64,000 nucleotides of DNA from Beggiatoa alba B18LD (GCF_000245015.1 NZ_JH600070.1:2667588-2731587); one strand, 5' to 3'; positions 1 through 10,491 are shown, counted from the first letter of the stretch. Numbers and translations: made by a program. Notes: a model not told the origin generated them from the letters alone.

Positions 1-1
1 C

Positions 2-661
2 TCTTATCCTCGCCAAGATTTACCCACATTTGACCAGCATATTGCGCAAATCCCTCAATTTTTACCTGATGAGTTGTTTAAACAGCTTCACGATGTGGCT
101 GTACGTTCTCTTTATACTGAACGCTCTTACTTACCAACCCATAAAAAAGGTGGAACGGTTTCTTATGAAGCCTTACACAAGTTAGCCCCTGAATTAATTG
201 CTTTTTATCACTCAGCTACGTTGCAACAAATTTGCTCGGCAGTGGTTGGTAGTTTAGTTGTACCAACGCCGTTACATGACCAAAGTTCTTGTTCATTACT
301 CGTCTATGAACGGGTGGGCGACCATATTAATTGGCATTACGACCACAATTTTTATACAGGCAAGCACTACACCGTTTTATTGCCACTGGTTAACGAAAAT
401 TATCTTAAACACGAATTATCATCCGCCCAATTGTGGATTAAACAAAAAGAGCAAGCGATAATGATTCCGACCCCGCCTAACACGTTGGTTATTTTTGAAG
501 GTGCGAAAGTGTTACACAAGGCGACGAAACTTGGGGAAAATGAACGGCGAATTTTATTAAGCATGACCTTTTGCATCAACCCACAAGCCCCTGTTCTCAA
601 AAGTGTTGCGCGTCGGATGAAAGATACTGCATTTTTTGGCATTCGTGCCTTATGGACATAA
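2..661 (+). CDS. 2OG-Fe(II) oxygenase-like protein, 5' end outside window
   Basis: The frame is open to the left edge of the window, so the N-terminus is missing. A TTG at 74 could be taken as a start, but the upstream codons read as ordinary protein (PRQDLPTFDQH), so a 5'-partial gene is preferred. The visible 219 residues carry the signature of a double-stranded beta-helix dioxygenase: an HxD pair (WHYDH, codons 335-343), a distal His (VLHKATK, codon 515) and an Arg in NERRILLS about ten residues later that would bind 2-oxoglutarate. Known relatives are prolyl 4-hydroxylase-like enzymes that hydroxylate proteins or small molecules with Fe(II), O2 and 2-oxoglutarate. The substrate cannot be read from the sequence. 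A weak hairpin follows at 739-772. Confidence 0.7.
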   Translation, partial: SYPRQDLPTFDQHIAQIPQFLPDELFKQLHDVAVRSLYTERSYLPTHKKGGTVSYEALHKLAPELIAFYHSATLQQICSAVVGSLVVPTPLHDQSSCSLLVYERVGDHINWHYDHNFYTGKHYTVLLPLVNENYLKHELSSAQLWIKQKEQAIMIPTPPNTLVIFEGAKVLHKATKLGENERRILLSMTFCINPQAPVLKSVARRMKDTAFFGIRALWT

Positions 662-998
662 AAAATCTAGCTATCTCGGTAGGAAATCCAGAGAGATTAT
701 TATCTAGGTAATCATCGGAATAGGATGTTTACATAAAAAAACGCTACCATTTAACAATTGGGTGATAGCGTTATAAAACAGTTTTTAGGTTAGGAAGAGG
801 TTTGTTGACATCTCTTGATAAAACTGCACTGAGTTAGATAATTATTATCTGATAAAACAAGCATAACGACTGCATTTTGTTGTAAAAAGCCTTTGACCAC
901 ACGCTATCTTTAAGATACCTCTAAAATATATTGCAGTGCGTTAAACTCGCTAAATTGCATTCTCTCGTTTTATTTTTTCCTACTTGGATAGAAAACTC
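662..998. other. Intergenic region, no gene seen
   Basis: This 337-bp gap separates the oxygenase-like gene from the giant secreted-protein gene. It is AT-rich and holds the hairpin at 739-772. No coding sequence, RNA gene or clear sigma-70 promoter could be supported. The promoter of the downstream gene presumably lies here. Confidence 0.5.
739..772. terminator. Possible bidirectional hairpin terminator
   Basis: An imperfect inverted repeat (AACGCTACC ... GGTGATAGCGTT) has a run of seven A on its left side. Read on the minus strand it looks like an intrinsic terminator followed by T residues. Read on the plus strand the following tract is weak (TTATAAAAC). It lies 78 bp after the oxygenase-like gene and may end it. 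Confidence 0.35.
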
Positions 999-3900
999 AT
1001 GTTATCAGCACGCTTACTCTCCTTTTTATGGGGAGCGTTCTTTCTTTGCTACCCATTTCTAACCATTCACGCAATTGAACGCGGTCTCCCCTCTCCTTTT
1101 TTTATCAATAACACAATACAAAGTGATGATAAACCCATTGAAATTAATGCCGAAACGATAGTTATTAACGCGCCCTTAATTTCTTCTCAAGCCATTCGCT
1201 TACGGGCTAAAGCGCAAATTATTATTAATGCTCCCCTACGTAGCCCCGAAATTTATTTACAATCAGAACATAATTTAAAAATTAATCAAGAAATTAACGC
1301 CAGCACGCAATCTGAAACAGGCGGAAAAATTTATGTTTTAGCACGGGAAATTGAATTATTTGCCCCTGCGGTTTTAGAGGCTTCGGGCTTGGTGCAAGGG
1401 GGAGAAATTTTTATCGGAGGTGATTTTAAAGGCTTAGGTAAGTTAAGCACGGCAAAGCAAACAACCATTTATCCAACGGTGATTGTGCGTAGTAATGGCG
1501 CAGAATTAGGTGGAAAAGTGATTGTTTGGTCAGATGAAGACACACAATTTCACGGACATATTCAAGCAACAGGTCACACACAAGGCGGGTTTGTCGAAGT
1601 TTCTAGTAAGAATAAACTCACTTTTCAGGGAAATGTCGATGTTGCTGCTTTAGCACCGACAGGTCAGCAGGGGACTATTTTACTTGACCCGACGGATTTA
1701 ATTATCGGTGCCGTAGATTCGCCAGCAGGGACATTGAGCGATAATCAAATTTTACAATCAGATACGCCGACTACAATCACCGTCAGTGCCACAACATTGG
1801 GCAGTTTATCAGGTTCAATTATTTTACAAGCGTCTCACGATATTATTTTCAATCAATCCGTGAATTTTTTGAATGCAGGCACAGTATTACAAGCAATAGC
1901 AGGAAACCAAGTACAAGTGAATACTGCTATTACAACAAGTCAGGATGTGACTATCAATTTTAAGGCAGGCATGGGGATTGTGGGTGGTGGCGATATTACC
2001 ACAAAAGGCGGGAGCGTTAGTTTAACAACAACTAACGGTCATATTGTACTGGGGACAATCGATAGTTCAACAGATAATACAACGGCTTTGACAAATGGGG
2101 GCGATATTACGATTAGTGCGCAGAATGGTGGAGTTACGCTTGCAAACTTATATGCAGACAGTGATTTTTCTAGCAGTGTTGCAGGTAGTGGTGGCGATAT
2201 TGTTGTAGAAGCTAATAATGATATTGATGTAAATATTGTAACAGGAAAGATTATTACTGAATCTAAGTGTACAACACCGTGTGTTGCGGTAGGGATGGGC
2301 GGCAATATCCGTTTTGCTAGTGCAATGGGTCAGCTTTCATTAGGTGAATTACAAAGTCGTTCTTTTGTTGTCGGTTCAACGATTAATGTTAATACTGCGG
2401 GTAGTATTATCTTAGATGCGCCTGTGGGTGATATTAATGCGAATAATATAGATGCTACTTCACGCACGACTGGCACAGGTATCGCCAATAATGCGGGCAA
2501 TATCACGATTAATTCAGGTGGAAATGTTTTAACGGGTTCATTAGATGCGTCTTCTATATCTTCTGTAGATACGGGACAAGCGGGCATTATCACGCTCAAT
2601 ATTCCAAATGGTTTGGCTTCTATTTCAAACGCGGATGTTCGCAGTTTAGGCGTTAATGGGGCTGGTGGAACGATTCAAATTTTAACGGATAGTTTAGAAG
2701 TATCTGGCGGTGTCGATGCTAATGTGAGTATGGATGCAACAGGGGGAAATAGTTCAGGGCTAATACAAATTACCTTGAAAAATCCGCCCTTTGTTGTTGG
2801 TTCAATCAGTGGTAGCAATAGAAGCTTTCATGATATTAAATCAGGGTCTGATTTAATTGATGATGTAATCCCGCCTAATAATTTTTCCACTTCTTACAAT
2901 ATCGGTAATATTTTCATCAATTTTGCCCTGACCGTAAGCACGACTGCTGATAGTGGTATAGGCTCTCTGCGTCAAGCGATTTTAGATGCAAATGCAAGCG
3001 CAGGGCGTGACCGAATTGAATTCAATCTTGCTGGCGCATGTCCACAAACCATTGCATTAAGCAGTGTATTGCCGTCTATTTCAGAATCTTTAGTGATTGA
3101 TGGCTACACCCAACCTAGCTCAACACAAAACACGTTGGCGATGGGCAGTGGTAATAATGCCAATTTATGCGTTGTGTTAGACGGCAGTGGCATTGTAGGC
3201 CCTAGCGATGGTTTAAATTTCTCGCCCCCCGCGTTAAACAGCCTTGTTCAAGGTCTGGTGATTAATCACTTTAGTACCAGCGGGATTAGTAGCTTTGCGA
3301 ATAATTTACAGATTCAAGGCAACTTTATTGGTATTGACCAAGCAGGGACAAGCAGTGCAGGCAATGGGGTAGGGCTTTATTTAGATGCTGAAACCATCGA
3401 TATCGGTGGTACATATCCCGCAGCAAGCAATGTGATTTCAGGGAATACTAGCCATGGTATTCACCTGATAAACCGCAAATTTATCAATGTTCAAGGCAAT
3501 TATATTGGTACGAATCGCAGTATCAGCAATGCCGTTGCAAATGGGGGGAGCGGAATTGTTTTAGAGGATGTTAAAAACTTTTTAATTGGTGGCAACCACA
3601 GCGCGGCGGGCAATATCATTGCGGGTAATCAGGGCTACGGTATTCTAACAATACCTGATTCCACACAGGGAACGATTCAATATAATCAAATTGGTACAAG
3701 TAGTATTGCAAACTGCACAAGTTTAAGCCCTTGTTCAGGCATTAAATTAGATGGACAAGGTGTTGTTGTTATCAGTGATAACACCATCCAAAATACAAAT
3801 GGTAATGGTGTAACAATTTTAGATTTTAACAATCAGTTATTGCGTAATACGATTATCAATAATACAGGCACTGGTGTTGCCATTACAGCAACAGGCTTTA

Positions 3901-6900
3901 ATAATCCCTTAGCGGAAAATACGATTTTTAATCATGTAGGATTAGGCATTGATTTATCTGCCGATGGTGTGACTGCTAACGATAGCCCTGATAATCCGAC
4001 AGGGGGTAATCTACAACAAAATTATCCCATTTTGAGCGTCGCCGATAAAACAGATATCATAGGCACTTTATCCAGTCATGCTAGTGAGAACTTTAAACTA
4101 GAATTTTTTGCCAGTACAAACGCGAACAGTTCAGGATATGGCGAGGGTGAAACCTTTTTAGGTTCAACCACCGTGACAACCGACGCAAGCGGAAACGCAT
4201 CTTTTACCTTTCCCTATACCCCACAAGCCAGTAAACCCTTTATTACTGCGACAGCAACCCATAGCCTTAATAATAACACCTCTGAATTTTCTGCCACGAT
4301 TGCTGAATGTATAACCAGTGACATGGTTGTGACAAGTATTGCGGATAGCGGTTCAGGTTCATTGCGCGATGCTGTGGCAAGAATTTGTCCTAATTACATC
4401 ATCTCGCTGAATACAGGCGCGATTCCCATCGTCTTAACAAGTGGGCAAATTGTCATTGATAAACCGTTGACAATTGTCGGTTTAACGGGTGATGAAACGA
4501 TAGATGGCGATGCTAACGATAAGTTTTTCCAAATTACGCCCCCTGTTGGGGAGCTATATTTAGAAAATATCGTATTAAAGAATGGGAAAGATACCAGTGG
4601 TACTGGTGGCGGCGCGATTCTCAATCTAAATATTGCCCATTTAGACCATGTCACTTTGATGGATAACGATGCAGCAGGTAGCGAAGGCGGGGCAATTTGG
4701 ACATGTTCAACATGTACCCTCAATATTTTGAATAGCAGTTTTCTCAACAATAATGCTAATCATGGCGGCGCTATCTTTGCGAAAGGAATCGTTAATATTG
4801 CTAATACCAGCTTTTTCTCGAATTCGGTCACGAATCTAGGGGGAGGAATTTATGCAGACCTCCCAACAACGGTGAACCTAAGTAGTAATACGCTTGTGAC
4901 TAACAATGCAACTGATGGCGGTGGAATTTATAACAATGGGGGAACCATTAATATTCAAAATACGATGATTGCCTTTAATACAGGCGGGGGGGATAAAAAC
5001 GTATCAGGCGGGGTTAATAGTACAGGCTATAATCTCATCGATAATGTTGGTAGTAGTACAGGCTGGATTGCAACAGACATTACCAGCGTCAGCACAACGG
5101 TTTTAAATACGCCTACGGCAACATTGCCTTATTATGTTCCACTTGCTGTCAGTAGCCCCGCGATTGATGCGGGTAATAACGCAGGATGTACGTTTATCAG
5201 CAGTGGTACAAATCCGCTCTTTAGCAATAACGCGCCAATTACCACAGACCAAATCGATGCAACACGTCCTACATATCCTCGTTGCGATATTGGTGCTATT
5301 GAATTCACAGGCTCACTTTGTCAAGCACAATCAGAGATACCAGAATCGGAATGTCTCGTTCTGCTTGATATGTACAATAATAATAATGGGATAAATTGGA
5401 CAGATAGTGCAAGCAATAATTGGAACAGTACTTTAACGCCTTGCACAACATGGACAGGGGTCACATGTAGCGGTGGACATGTCACAGCGATTGTACGCGA
5501 CACACAAAATCTAACGGGCAATTTGGTTGATTACAGCCCTTTAACCTTCTTAAGTGTCTTATCTCTTAGCAATAATGCCCTAACAGGCTCAATTCCCAAC
5601 AATTTACCAATAAGTCTGAACGATATAAGCCTGTTTAATAACAATTTAACAGGTAATATTCCTAACCTACTCAGCTTTACTAACCTATTATCTTTCTATG
5701 TACAAGACAATGCTTTAAGCGGTGCTATTCCAACATTACCCAATACCCTGCAATCGTTAGACATCAGCAATAACGCGCTAACAGGCTCATTGCCGAGCTT
5801 ACCCATTAATCTGAACTTGTTACACGTTAATAACAATCATTTAACAGGCGTTGTGCCCACATTACCAAGCACACTCACCGTGATTGAATTACAAGGTAAT
5901 ATCTTTTCAGGGACTTTCCCGCCAATTTCTGGATTAACTGGATTAGTCGTTTTAGATATTTCCTACAATGCAATCTCTGCCACCAGTAGCGGAGAAGCCG
6001 CCCTCGTCGCCAGTAAACAAGCAGGTTGGGATACAACACAAACCGTTGCACCTATCAACCTCGTTGCAACAACCCTGTCTAGTAGTCAAATTCAACTATC
6101 ATGGACACCGATTTTATACACAGCAGATAGTGGACATTACAAAATTTACTATTCAACAACGGCAGGCGGTGCTTACAGTCTGATAGCCAGTACAGTCGAT
6201 AAAACGATTAATAACTTTACAGTGACAGGTTTAAATTCGAGCACAACTTACTATTTTGTCGTCGCCACAGAAACATTACCCCATGCAAATAATAGTAACC
6301 TTGTTCTAAGCGCGAATAGCCTTGAAGCCTCTGCAACAACCTTGTCTAATCCTAGCAGTGCGGTTTATAACTCTTCCCCTGTCGCCAGTAGCTTAATAGA
6401 TGTCGGGACTGCCATGATAGGAACAGCAGTGACCACACAATTACTCATCAGCGAAGCAGGTACAGCCGATTTAACTGTTGCTTTAACAGGCATAACGGGC
6501 ACTAATGCCAGCGATTTCAGCATTATCAGTCCCAGCTTCCCGCTCACATTGCCCGACGGTAGTTCTGCCCAAACCGTCACAATTCGCTGTATGCCAAGCG
6601 CGACAGGCACATTGAATGCGACCCTAAACTTTAGCACCAACGATACAAGCCTAGCCGCGCCTAGCTATCCCTTACAATGTACAGGAACTAATCCCAGTAG
6701 TTCAGCGATTTACGCCAGCACCCCCATCCCCAATAGCACCCTAAGTTTTGGAACACACTTAATAGGAACTAGTGGCACAGAAACGCTCACTCTTCAAGAA
6801 ATCGGCAATGCTGACTTAATCCTCGACAACTTCAGCATAACGGGCACGCAAGCCAGTGACTTTAGCCTTTTAGTGCCAGCATTCCCGCTAACAATTGCCG

Positions 6901-9047
6901 ATGGAAGCCCCGCGCAAACGCTCACATTACACTGTCAACCCAGTGCAGATGGGCTACGCGAAGCCATGTTAAACATCAACACCAATGACCCAACACAACC
7001 CACTGTTAGCTACACACTACACTGCACAGGCACGACAAGCCCTGTCGCGGGATATGACTCTATCCCCAGTGTCGGCAATGTCTTGGCAATTGGCTCTGCA
7101 ATTGTCGGTAACAGTATCAGCAATACCCTGAACATTCTCGAAACAGGTTTAAGCACATTAACCATTAGCAACGCCACATTAACAGGCATAAACAGCAATG
7201 ATTTTGCGATAACATCCCCAACCATTCCGTTTGATATTGCCGATGGTGCGCCCGCGCAATCCCTGCTGATAACCTGCACCCCCAGCACAAGCACAAACCT
7301 AAGCGCGACACTGACCTTAAACACCAATGACCCAAGTCAGCCGACAGTCACTTATCCTCTAACATGTACAGGGCTACCCGCAACAACCAACCAAGCCCCA
7401 ACAGGGATTAGCTTATCTAACAACAATCTAAATGAAGGCTTGCCTAGCAATACCCTAATTGGCTATCTCAATACCCTAGATACAGATACAAGCGATACAC
7501 ACACGTATCAACTCTTAGATAATGCTAACGGATTGATTAGCCTTATCGGCAACGCACTTTATACAACCGCCGTACTCAACGCGACAACGACACCAACGCT
7601 GACCATACAAGTACGTAGCACCGACAGCGGCGCGTTATCCATCACACAAACCTTTGTCATCACGGTACATCCACAAACTAACAACACTACCCCCATCATA
7701 CAAGGCGAAGCGGTAACAGGTAGCGGTGTTCGTGGCAATAACCTCGTCATCGATGCCCCTGAACATGTCACCCTAACAGGACGCTTAATTGTACCTAGCC
7801 AACTTATTGGAAAAAATGCTGATATTGTCGTTAGTTACAACTGGCATAATCTACAAAATACCCAACAACACAATGTCACGGTCAATCTTGCACTCAATAC
7901 GAGTTTACAAGCAGACAGCACATGGCAACTATTTTCAGGCAATTTAGTATTCTTAACAGGCATCTATCAACTAGACTTCGGCTATCGCTTAGATGGACAA
8001 CTCCTACAAACACAAATTATTCAACTACAAGTAAATAACAATCGCGCCCCAACCGCGATACAACTAAGCAATAACCAAGTTGAAGAGTTTAGCGTGCCTA
8101 ATCAAATAATTGGCGTATTAAGTACAAGCGATTTAGATAAAGAAGACATTTTCCGTTACAGCTTGCTGGATAACTTAGAAGGACGTTTTGCAATTAAAGG
8201 CAATCAGCTAGTAGTCCAAAATGGCGCACTCATTAACTACAGCAAGCAACAATCGCACGACATTACCATACGTAGCACAGACCTATCAGGCGCGTCCTAT
8301 GAACAAACCTTTACGATTAACGTTCAAGATTTACAACTTCCTGCCGATACCATAGTCCTCACACATAACAGCGTACTAGAAAACAGCATCAACGGTACGC
8401 CAATCGGGCGATTACTCACCCCACAACATGAAGATGAACAATACCAATATCGCCTCCGCAATGATGCAAATGGTACATTCAGCCTTATTGACGACATTCT
8501 CTACGTTGCAAACAGTCAAGCCCTAGATTATGAAAGCAATATCCGCGAGTTCACTCTCCAAGTTGAAAGCCGTGCACTCAACTACGACGAAGTATTAACG
8601 GCAAATATTAAGATTCAAGTTCAAAATGTCATCGATGCCCAAACCATCGGACAATTATCGGCAAGTTTTGATACAACAACGCTGATAGACACAAGCCAAC
8701 CACTGAAAAATACAGATATATTTAGCCTAACCGTACAAACGGTAATAGACCGCACTCATCGAGGATTAGCAGGTGAATACTTTATCGGTGCATTCCTTAT
8801 TCATCCTAATGGATTGATTACCACTGATTACTTATACACTGAGGCAGGCTGGAAAGCGTGGGATGGTCGTTTAAACCATTTAGAAGGCAGTCCAAAAGTA
8901 GCATTGAACAGCAATTACCAAAACTTAGTTTGGCAAGGCGCACTAACAGGCTTTATCGGCTATGTCGCCATTTACTCAGGCTATCGTGTAGGGGATATGA
9001 CAGAACTTGTTATCGGTAAACCATTTATTTTTCAGGTGACTGAATAA
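999..9047 (+). CDS. Giant secreted mosaic repeat protein (haemagglutinin-like/beta-helix/LRR/FN3/cadherin-like)
   Basis: About 2,682 residues from the ATG at 999; an in-frame TTG at 984 is less likely because the ATG is followed directly by a clean signal peptide ending near HAIE. Modules in order: a filamentous-haemagglutinin-like stretch ending in GTILLDPTDLII (about residue 225); glycine- and asparagine-rich beta-helix with two CSLREA-type entries (GSLRQAILDAN near 650, GSLRDAVARI near 1115); plant-type leucine-rich repeats (SLSNNALTGSIP) at about 1440-1665; an FN3-like domain at about 1680-1770; three choice-of-anchor-D-like repeats of about 112 residues (each with NDP/NDT and PLxCTGT) at about 1785-2125; cadherin-like repeats (NQAPTGISLSNN, NRAPTAIQLSNN) to about 2545; and a conserved C-terminal domain. 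It is probably a cell-surface adhesin or sheath component. No TpsB-type transporter is adjacent, so the export route is unclear. A tandem of palindromic repeats follows immediately. Confidence 0.85.
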   Translation: MLSARLLSFLWGAFFLCYPFLTIHAIERGLPSPFFINNTIQSDDKPIEINAETIVINAPLISSQAIRLRAKAQIIINAPLRSPEIYLQSEHNLKINQEINASTQSETGGKIYVLAREIELFAPAVLEASGLVQGGEIFIGGDFKGLGKLSTAKQTTIYPTVIVRSNGAELGGKVIVWSDEDTQFHGHIQATGHTQGGFVEVSSKNKLTFQGNVDVAALAPTGQQGTILLDPTDLIIGAVDSPAGTLSDNQILQSDTPTTITVSATTLGSLSGSIILQASHDIIFNQSVNFLNAGTVLQAIAGNQVQVNTAITTSQDVTINFKAGMGIVGGGDITTKGGSVSLTTTNGHIVLGTIDSSTDNTTALTNGGDITISAQNGGVTLANLYADSDFSSSVAGSGGDIVVEANNDIDVNIVTGKIITESKCTTPCVAVGMGGNIRFASAMGQLSLGELQSRSFVVGSTINVNTAGSIILDAPVGDINANNIDATSRTTGTGIANNAGNITINSGGNVLTGSLDASSISSVDTGQAGIITLNIPNGLASISNADVRSLGVNGAGGTIQILTDSLEVSGGVDANVSMDATGGNSSGLIQITLKNPPFVVGSISGSNRSFHDIKSGSDLIDDVIPPNNFSTSYNIGNIFINFALTVSTTADSGIGSLRQAILDANASAGRDRIEFNLAGACPQTIALSSVLPSISESLVIDGYTQPSSTQNTLAMGSGNNANLCVVLDGSGIVGPSDGLNFSPPALNSLVQGLVINHFSTSGISSFANNLQIQGNFIGIDQAGTSSAGNGVGLYLDAETIDIGGTYPAASNVISGNTSHGIHLINRKFINVQGNYIGTNRSISNAVANGGSGIVLEDVKNFLIGGNHSAAGNIIAGNQGYGILTIPDSTQGTIQYNQIGTSSIANCTSLSPCSGIKLDGQGVVVISDNTIQNTNGNGVTILDFNNQLLRNTIINNTGTGVAITATGFNNPLAENTIFNHVGLGIDLSADGVTANDSPDNPTGGNLQQNYPILSVADKTDIIGTLSSHASENFKLEFFASTNANSSGYGEGETFLGSTTVTTDASGNASFTFPYTPQASKPFITATATHSLNNNTSEFSATIAECITSDMVVTSIADSGSGSLRDAVARICPNYIISLNTGAIPIVLTSGQIVIDKPLTIVGLTGDETIDGDANDKFFQITPPVGELYLENIVLKNGKDTSGTGGGAILNLNIAHLDHVTLMDNDAAGSEGGAIWTCSTCTLNILNSSFLNNNANHGGAIFAKGIVNIANTSFFSNSVTNLGGGIYADLPTTVNLSSNTLVTNNATDGGGIYNNGGTINIQNTMIAFNTGGGDKNVSGGVNSTGYNLIDNVGSSTGWIATDITSVSTTVLNTPTATLPYYVPLAVSSPAIDAGNNAGCTFISSGTNPLFSNNAPITTDQIDATRPTYPRCDIGAIEFTGSLCQAQSEIPESECLVLLDMYNNNNGINWTDSASNNWNSTLTPCTTWTGVTCSGGHVTAIVRDTQNLTGNLVDYSPLTFLSVLSLSNNALTGSIPNNLPISLNDISLFNNNLTGNIPNLLSFTNLLSFYVQDNALSGAIPTLPNTLQSLDISNNALTGSLPSLPINLNLLHVNNNHLTGVVPTLPSTLTVIELQGNIFSGTFPPISGLTGLVVLDISYNAISATSSGEAALVASKQAGWDTTQTVAPINLVATTLSSSQIQLSWTPILYTADSGHYKIYYSTTAGGAYSLIASTVDKTINNFTVTGLNSSTTYYFVVATETLPHANNSNLVLSANSLEASATTLSNPSSAVYNSSPVASSLIDVGTAMIGTAVTTQLLISEAGTADLTVALTGITGTNASDFSIISPSFPLTLPDGSSAQTVTIRCMPSATGTLNATLNFSTNDTSLAAPSYPLQCTGTNPSSSAIYASTPIPNSTLSFGTHLIGTSGTETLTLQEIGNADLILDNFSITGTQASDFSLLVPAFPLTIADGSPAQTLTLHCQPSADGLREAMLNINTNDPTQPTVSYTLHCTGTTSPVAGYDSIPSVGNVLAIGSAIVGNSISNTLNILETGLSTLTISNATLTGINSNDFAITSPTIPFDIADGAPAQSLLITCTPSTSTNLSATLTLNTNDPSQPTVTYPLTCTGLPATTNQAPTGISLSNNNLNEGLPSNTLIGYLNTLDTDTSDTHTYQLLDNANGLISLIGNALYTTAVLNATTTPTLTIQVRSTDSGALSITQTFVITVHPQTNNTTPIIQGEAVTGSGVRGNNLVIDAPEHVTLTGRLIVPSQLIGKNADIVVSYNWHNLQNTQQHNVTVNLALNTSLQADSTWQLFSGNLVFLTGIYQLDFGYRLDGQLLQTQIIQLQVNNNRAPTAIQLSNNQVEEFSVPNQIIGVLSTSDLDKEDIFRYSLLDNLEGRFAIKGNQLVVQNGALINYSKQQSHDITIRSTDLSGASYEQTFTINVQDLQLPADTIVLTHNSVLENSINGTPIGRLLTPQHEDEQYQYRLRNDANGTFSLIDDILYVANSQALDYESNIREFTLQVESRALNYDEVLTANIKIQVQNVIDAQTIGQLSASFDTTTLIDTSQPLKNTDIFSLTVQTVIDRTHRGLAGEYFIGAFLIHPNGLITTDYLYTEAGWKAWDGRLNHLEGSPKVALNSNYQNLVWQGALTGFIGYVAIYSGYRVGDMTELVIGKPFIFQVTE

Positions 9048-9074
9048 GCTGCGCTTGGCAAGTATCTTTAAAAA

Positions 9075-9221
9075 AACCTAGCAAGTCTTTTTTATCTGAA
9101 TCAGGATGAACAGGATTTAAAACCTTTAAACCAAGAAATTAATGTTTTTAATTCTGAAAATTCTGTGAATTCTGATTCAGACAAAAAAAGACCTGCTAGG
9201 TTTTCAAAACCTAGCAGGTCT
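9075..9221 (-). repeat. Dispersed palindromic repeat, partial copy 1
   Basis: This copy carries half of the hairpin motif on the left (CCTAGCAAGTCT), an internal inverted repeat (TCTGAATCAGGAT ... ATTCTGATTCAGAC) and a perfect 33-nt palindrome on the right at 9189-9221 (arms AGACCTGCTAGGTTTT). It lacks the outer terminal motif seen in other copies. It starts 27 bp after the stop of the giant gene. In the plus direction a run of seven A precedes the palindrome, so on the minus strand it would act as an intrinsic terminator. Confidence 0.8.
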
Positions 9222-9292
9222 GTTGGAACACGCGAAAAGGGTTGAAGGACTGACAGAGATTACTCTCTTGTTTTTCATCAGGATTCATCAGA

Positions 9293-9499
9293 CAAAATTA
9301 AAACATTGTCTGAATCAGGATTTTCAGAATTAACAGAATTTAAACCCCTTAAACCAAGAAATTAATGTGAATCACGCTTTTTAATTCTGCTCATTCTGAA
9401 AATTCTGTGAATTCTGATTCAGACAAAAAAAGACCTGCTAAGTTTTAAAAACCTAGCAGGTCTCTGTTTTATTTTATAAAACTCGCCGAACTCAGATTA
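9293..9499 (-). repeat. Dispersed palindromic repeat, copy 2
   Basis: The order here is the reverse of the copy at 13818: internal inverted repeat (GTCTGAATCAGGATTTTC ... TGTGAATTCTGATTCAG), the 33-nt palindrome at 9431-9463 with one mismatch, then the outer terminus ACTCGCCGAACTCAG. It ends two bases before the stop codon of the minus-strand TPR gene. It therefore sits between two convergent genes and probably terminates transcription from one or both sides. Confidence 0.8.
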
Positions 9500-9500
9500 G

Positions 9501-10457
9501 TTAGAAAAAAACCTGTTTAAGCAGATACGTCCATGTTGAGTCTTTAGCCTTCAATTCATTCAGGTTATTTAGAACTCTTTCAACACGTGCTTGAAAAACA
9601 TCGGGATTATTTTCAGCTAGGTCTCTATAGATTGCTAAAGCCTCTCTATAGCTTTGTTCTGCTTCTTCTTTGCGTGTGGGGTCTTTGGCAATTAGTAGCC
9701 CGAGGTTATTAAGAACCTTAGCAATATCTTTGCTGTAGTTGGGCGCAGTTTTAGCTAAGTCTCTATAGATTGCTAAAGCCTCTCTATAGCTTTGTTCTGC
9801 TTCTGCACTTCGCTTGGTATCTTTGGCAATTAATAATGCATGATTATAAGTTGTTCTAGCAATATCGGCGTCGTAATAAGAGTCTGTTTTAGCTAGGTCT
9901 TTATAGATTGTAAGTGCTTCTTGATAGTTTTGTTCTGCTTCTTCTTTGCGTGAGGGGTCTTTAGCAATTATTAGCGCGAGGTTATTAAGAGTATCGGCAA
10001 TATCATTGCTGTAGGCGGGGTCAGTTTTAGCTAACTCTTTATATGTTGCTAAAGCCTCTTGATAGGTTTGTTCTGCTTCTGCACTTCGCTTGGGATTTTT
10101 GATAATTAATCGAGCAATGTTAAAGAGAATTCCAGCAATATCATCATTATAATTTGGGTTGTCTTTGGCTAAGTCTTTATAAATTGCTAATGCTTCGCGA
10201 TAGCTTTGTTCTGCTTCTTCCTGTTGTTTAGGATCATCATCTATTAGGTAAGCAAGATTATAGAGGCTCAATGCAAGATTAGTGCGGTAGGTTGGGTTAT
10301 TTTTAACCAATTCTTTACTTATTATGGAGAGTTCTTTATATCCTTGTGCGGCCTCTTTGCTTCGTTTGGGATTTCTGGCAATTAATTGGGTAAGGCTATA
10401 GAGGGTATCAGCAACATAGACATGGTAAGCGGGGTTAGTTTTGGCTGCATCTCTATA
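9501..10457 (-). pseudogene. TPR protein, 3' fragment separated by IS insertion
   Basis: This is the C-terminal part of the secreted TPR protein whose 5' part lies at 11381-12671. The frame is open from the insertion point (10457) to the stop at 9501-9503. An internal ATG at 10310 could start a 269-residue product but has no sign of being a native start. It holds repeats of 46 residues with the pattern EAEQSYREALAIYKDLAK...DIA..LNNLALLIAKDP, an extended TPR-like unit. Removing the 927 bp added by the insertion restores one continuous frame (ALIFYR joined to DAAKTNPAY) of 747 residues. Without a signal peptide this fragment alone is unlikely to be exported. Confidence 0.85.
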
Positions 10458-10491
10458 GAACCTATTTGAAGTCTAAGATAAAATGTAAAAG

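Noticed and set aside
7010-7327. Minus-strand ORF within the mosaic exoprotein
   Set aside because: It is opposite a choice-of-anchor-D-like repeat that is clearly coding on the plus strand; similar shadows occur opposite the other two repeats.
9048-9500. Clustered repeats that could suggest a CRISPR array
   Set aside because: There are only two units, they are palindromic, of unequal length and share internal arms; no regular spacers exist and no cas gene is near. They belong to the dispersed repeat family.
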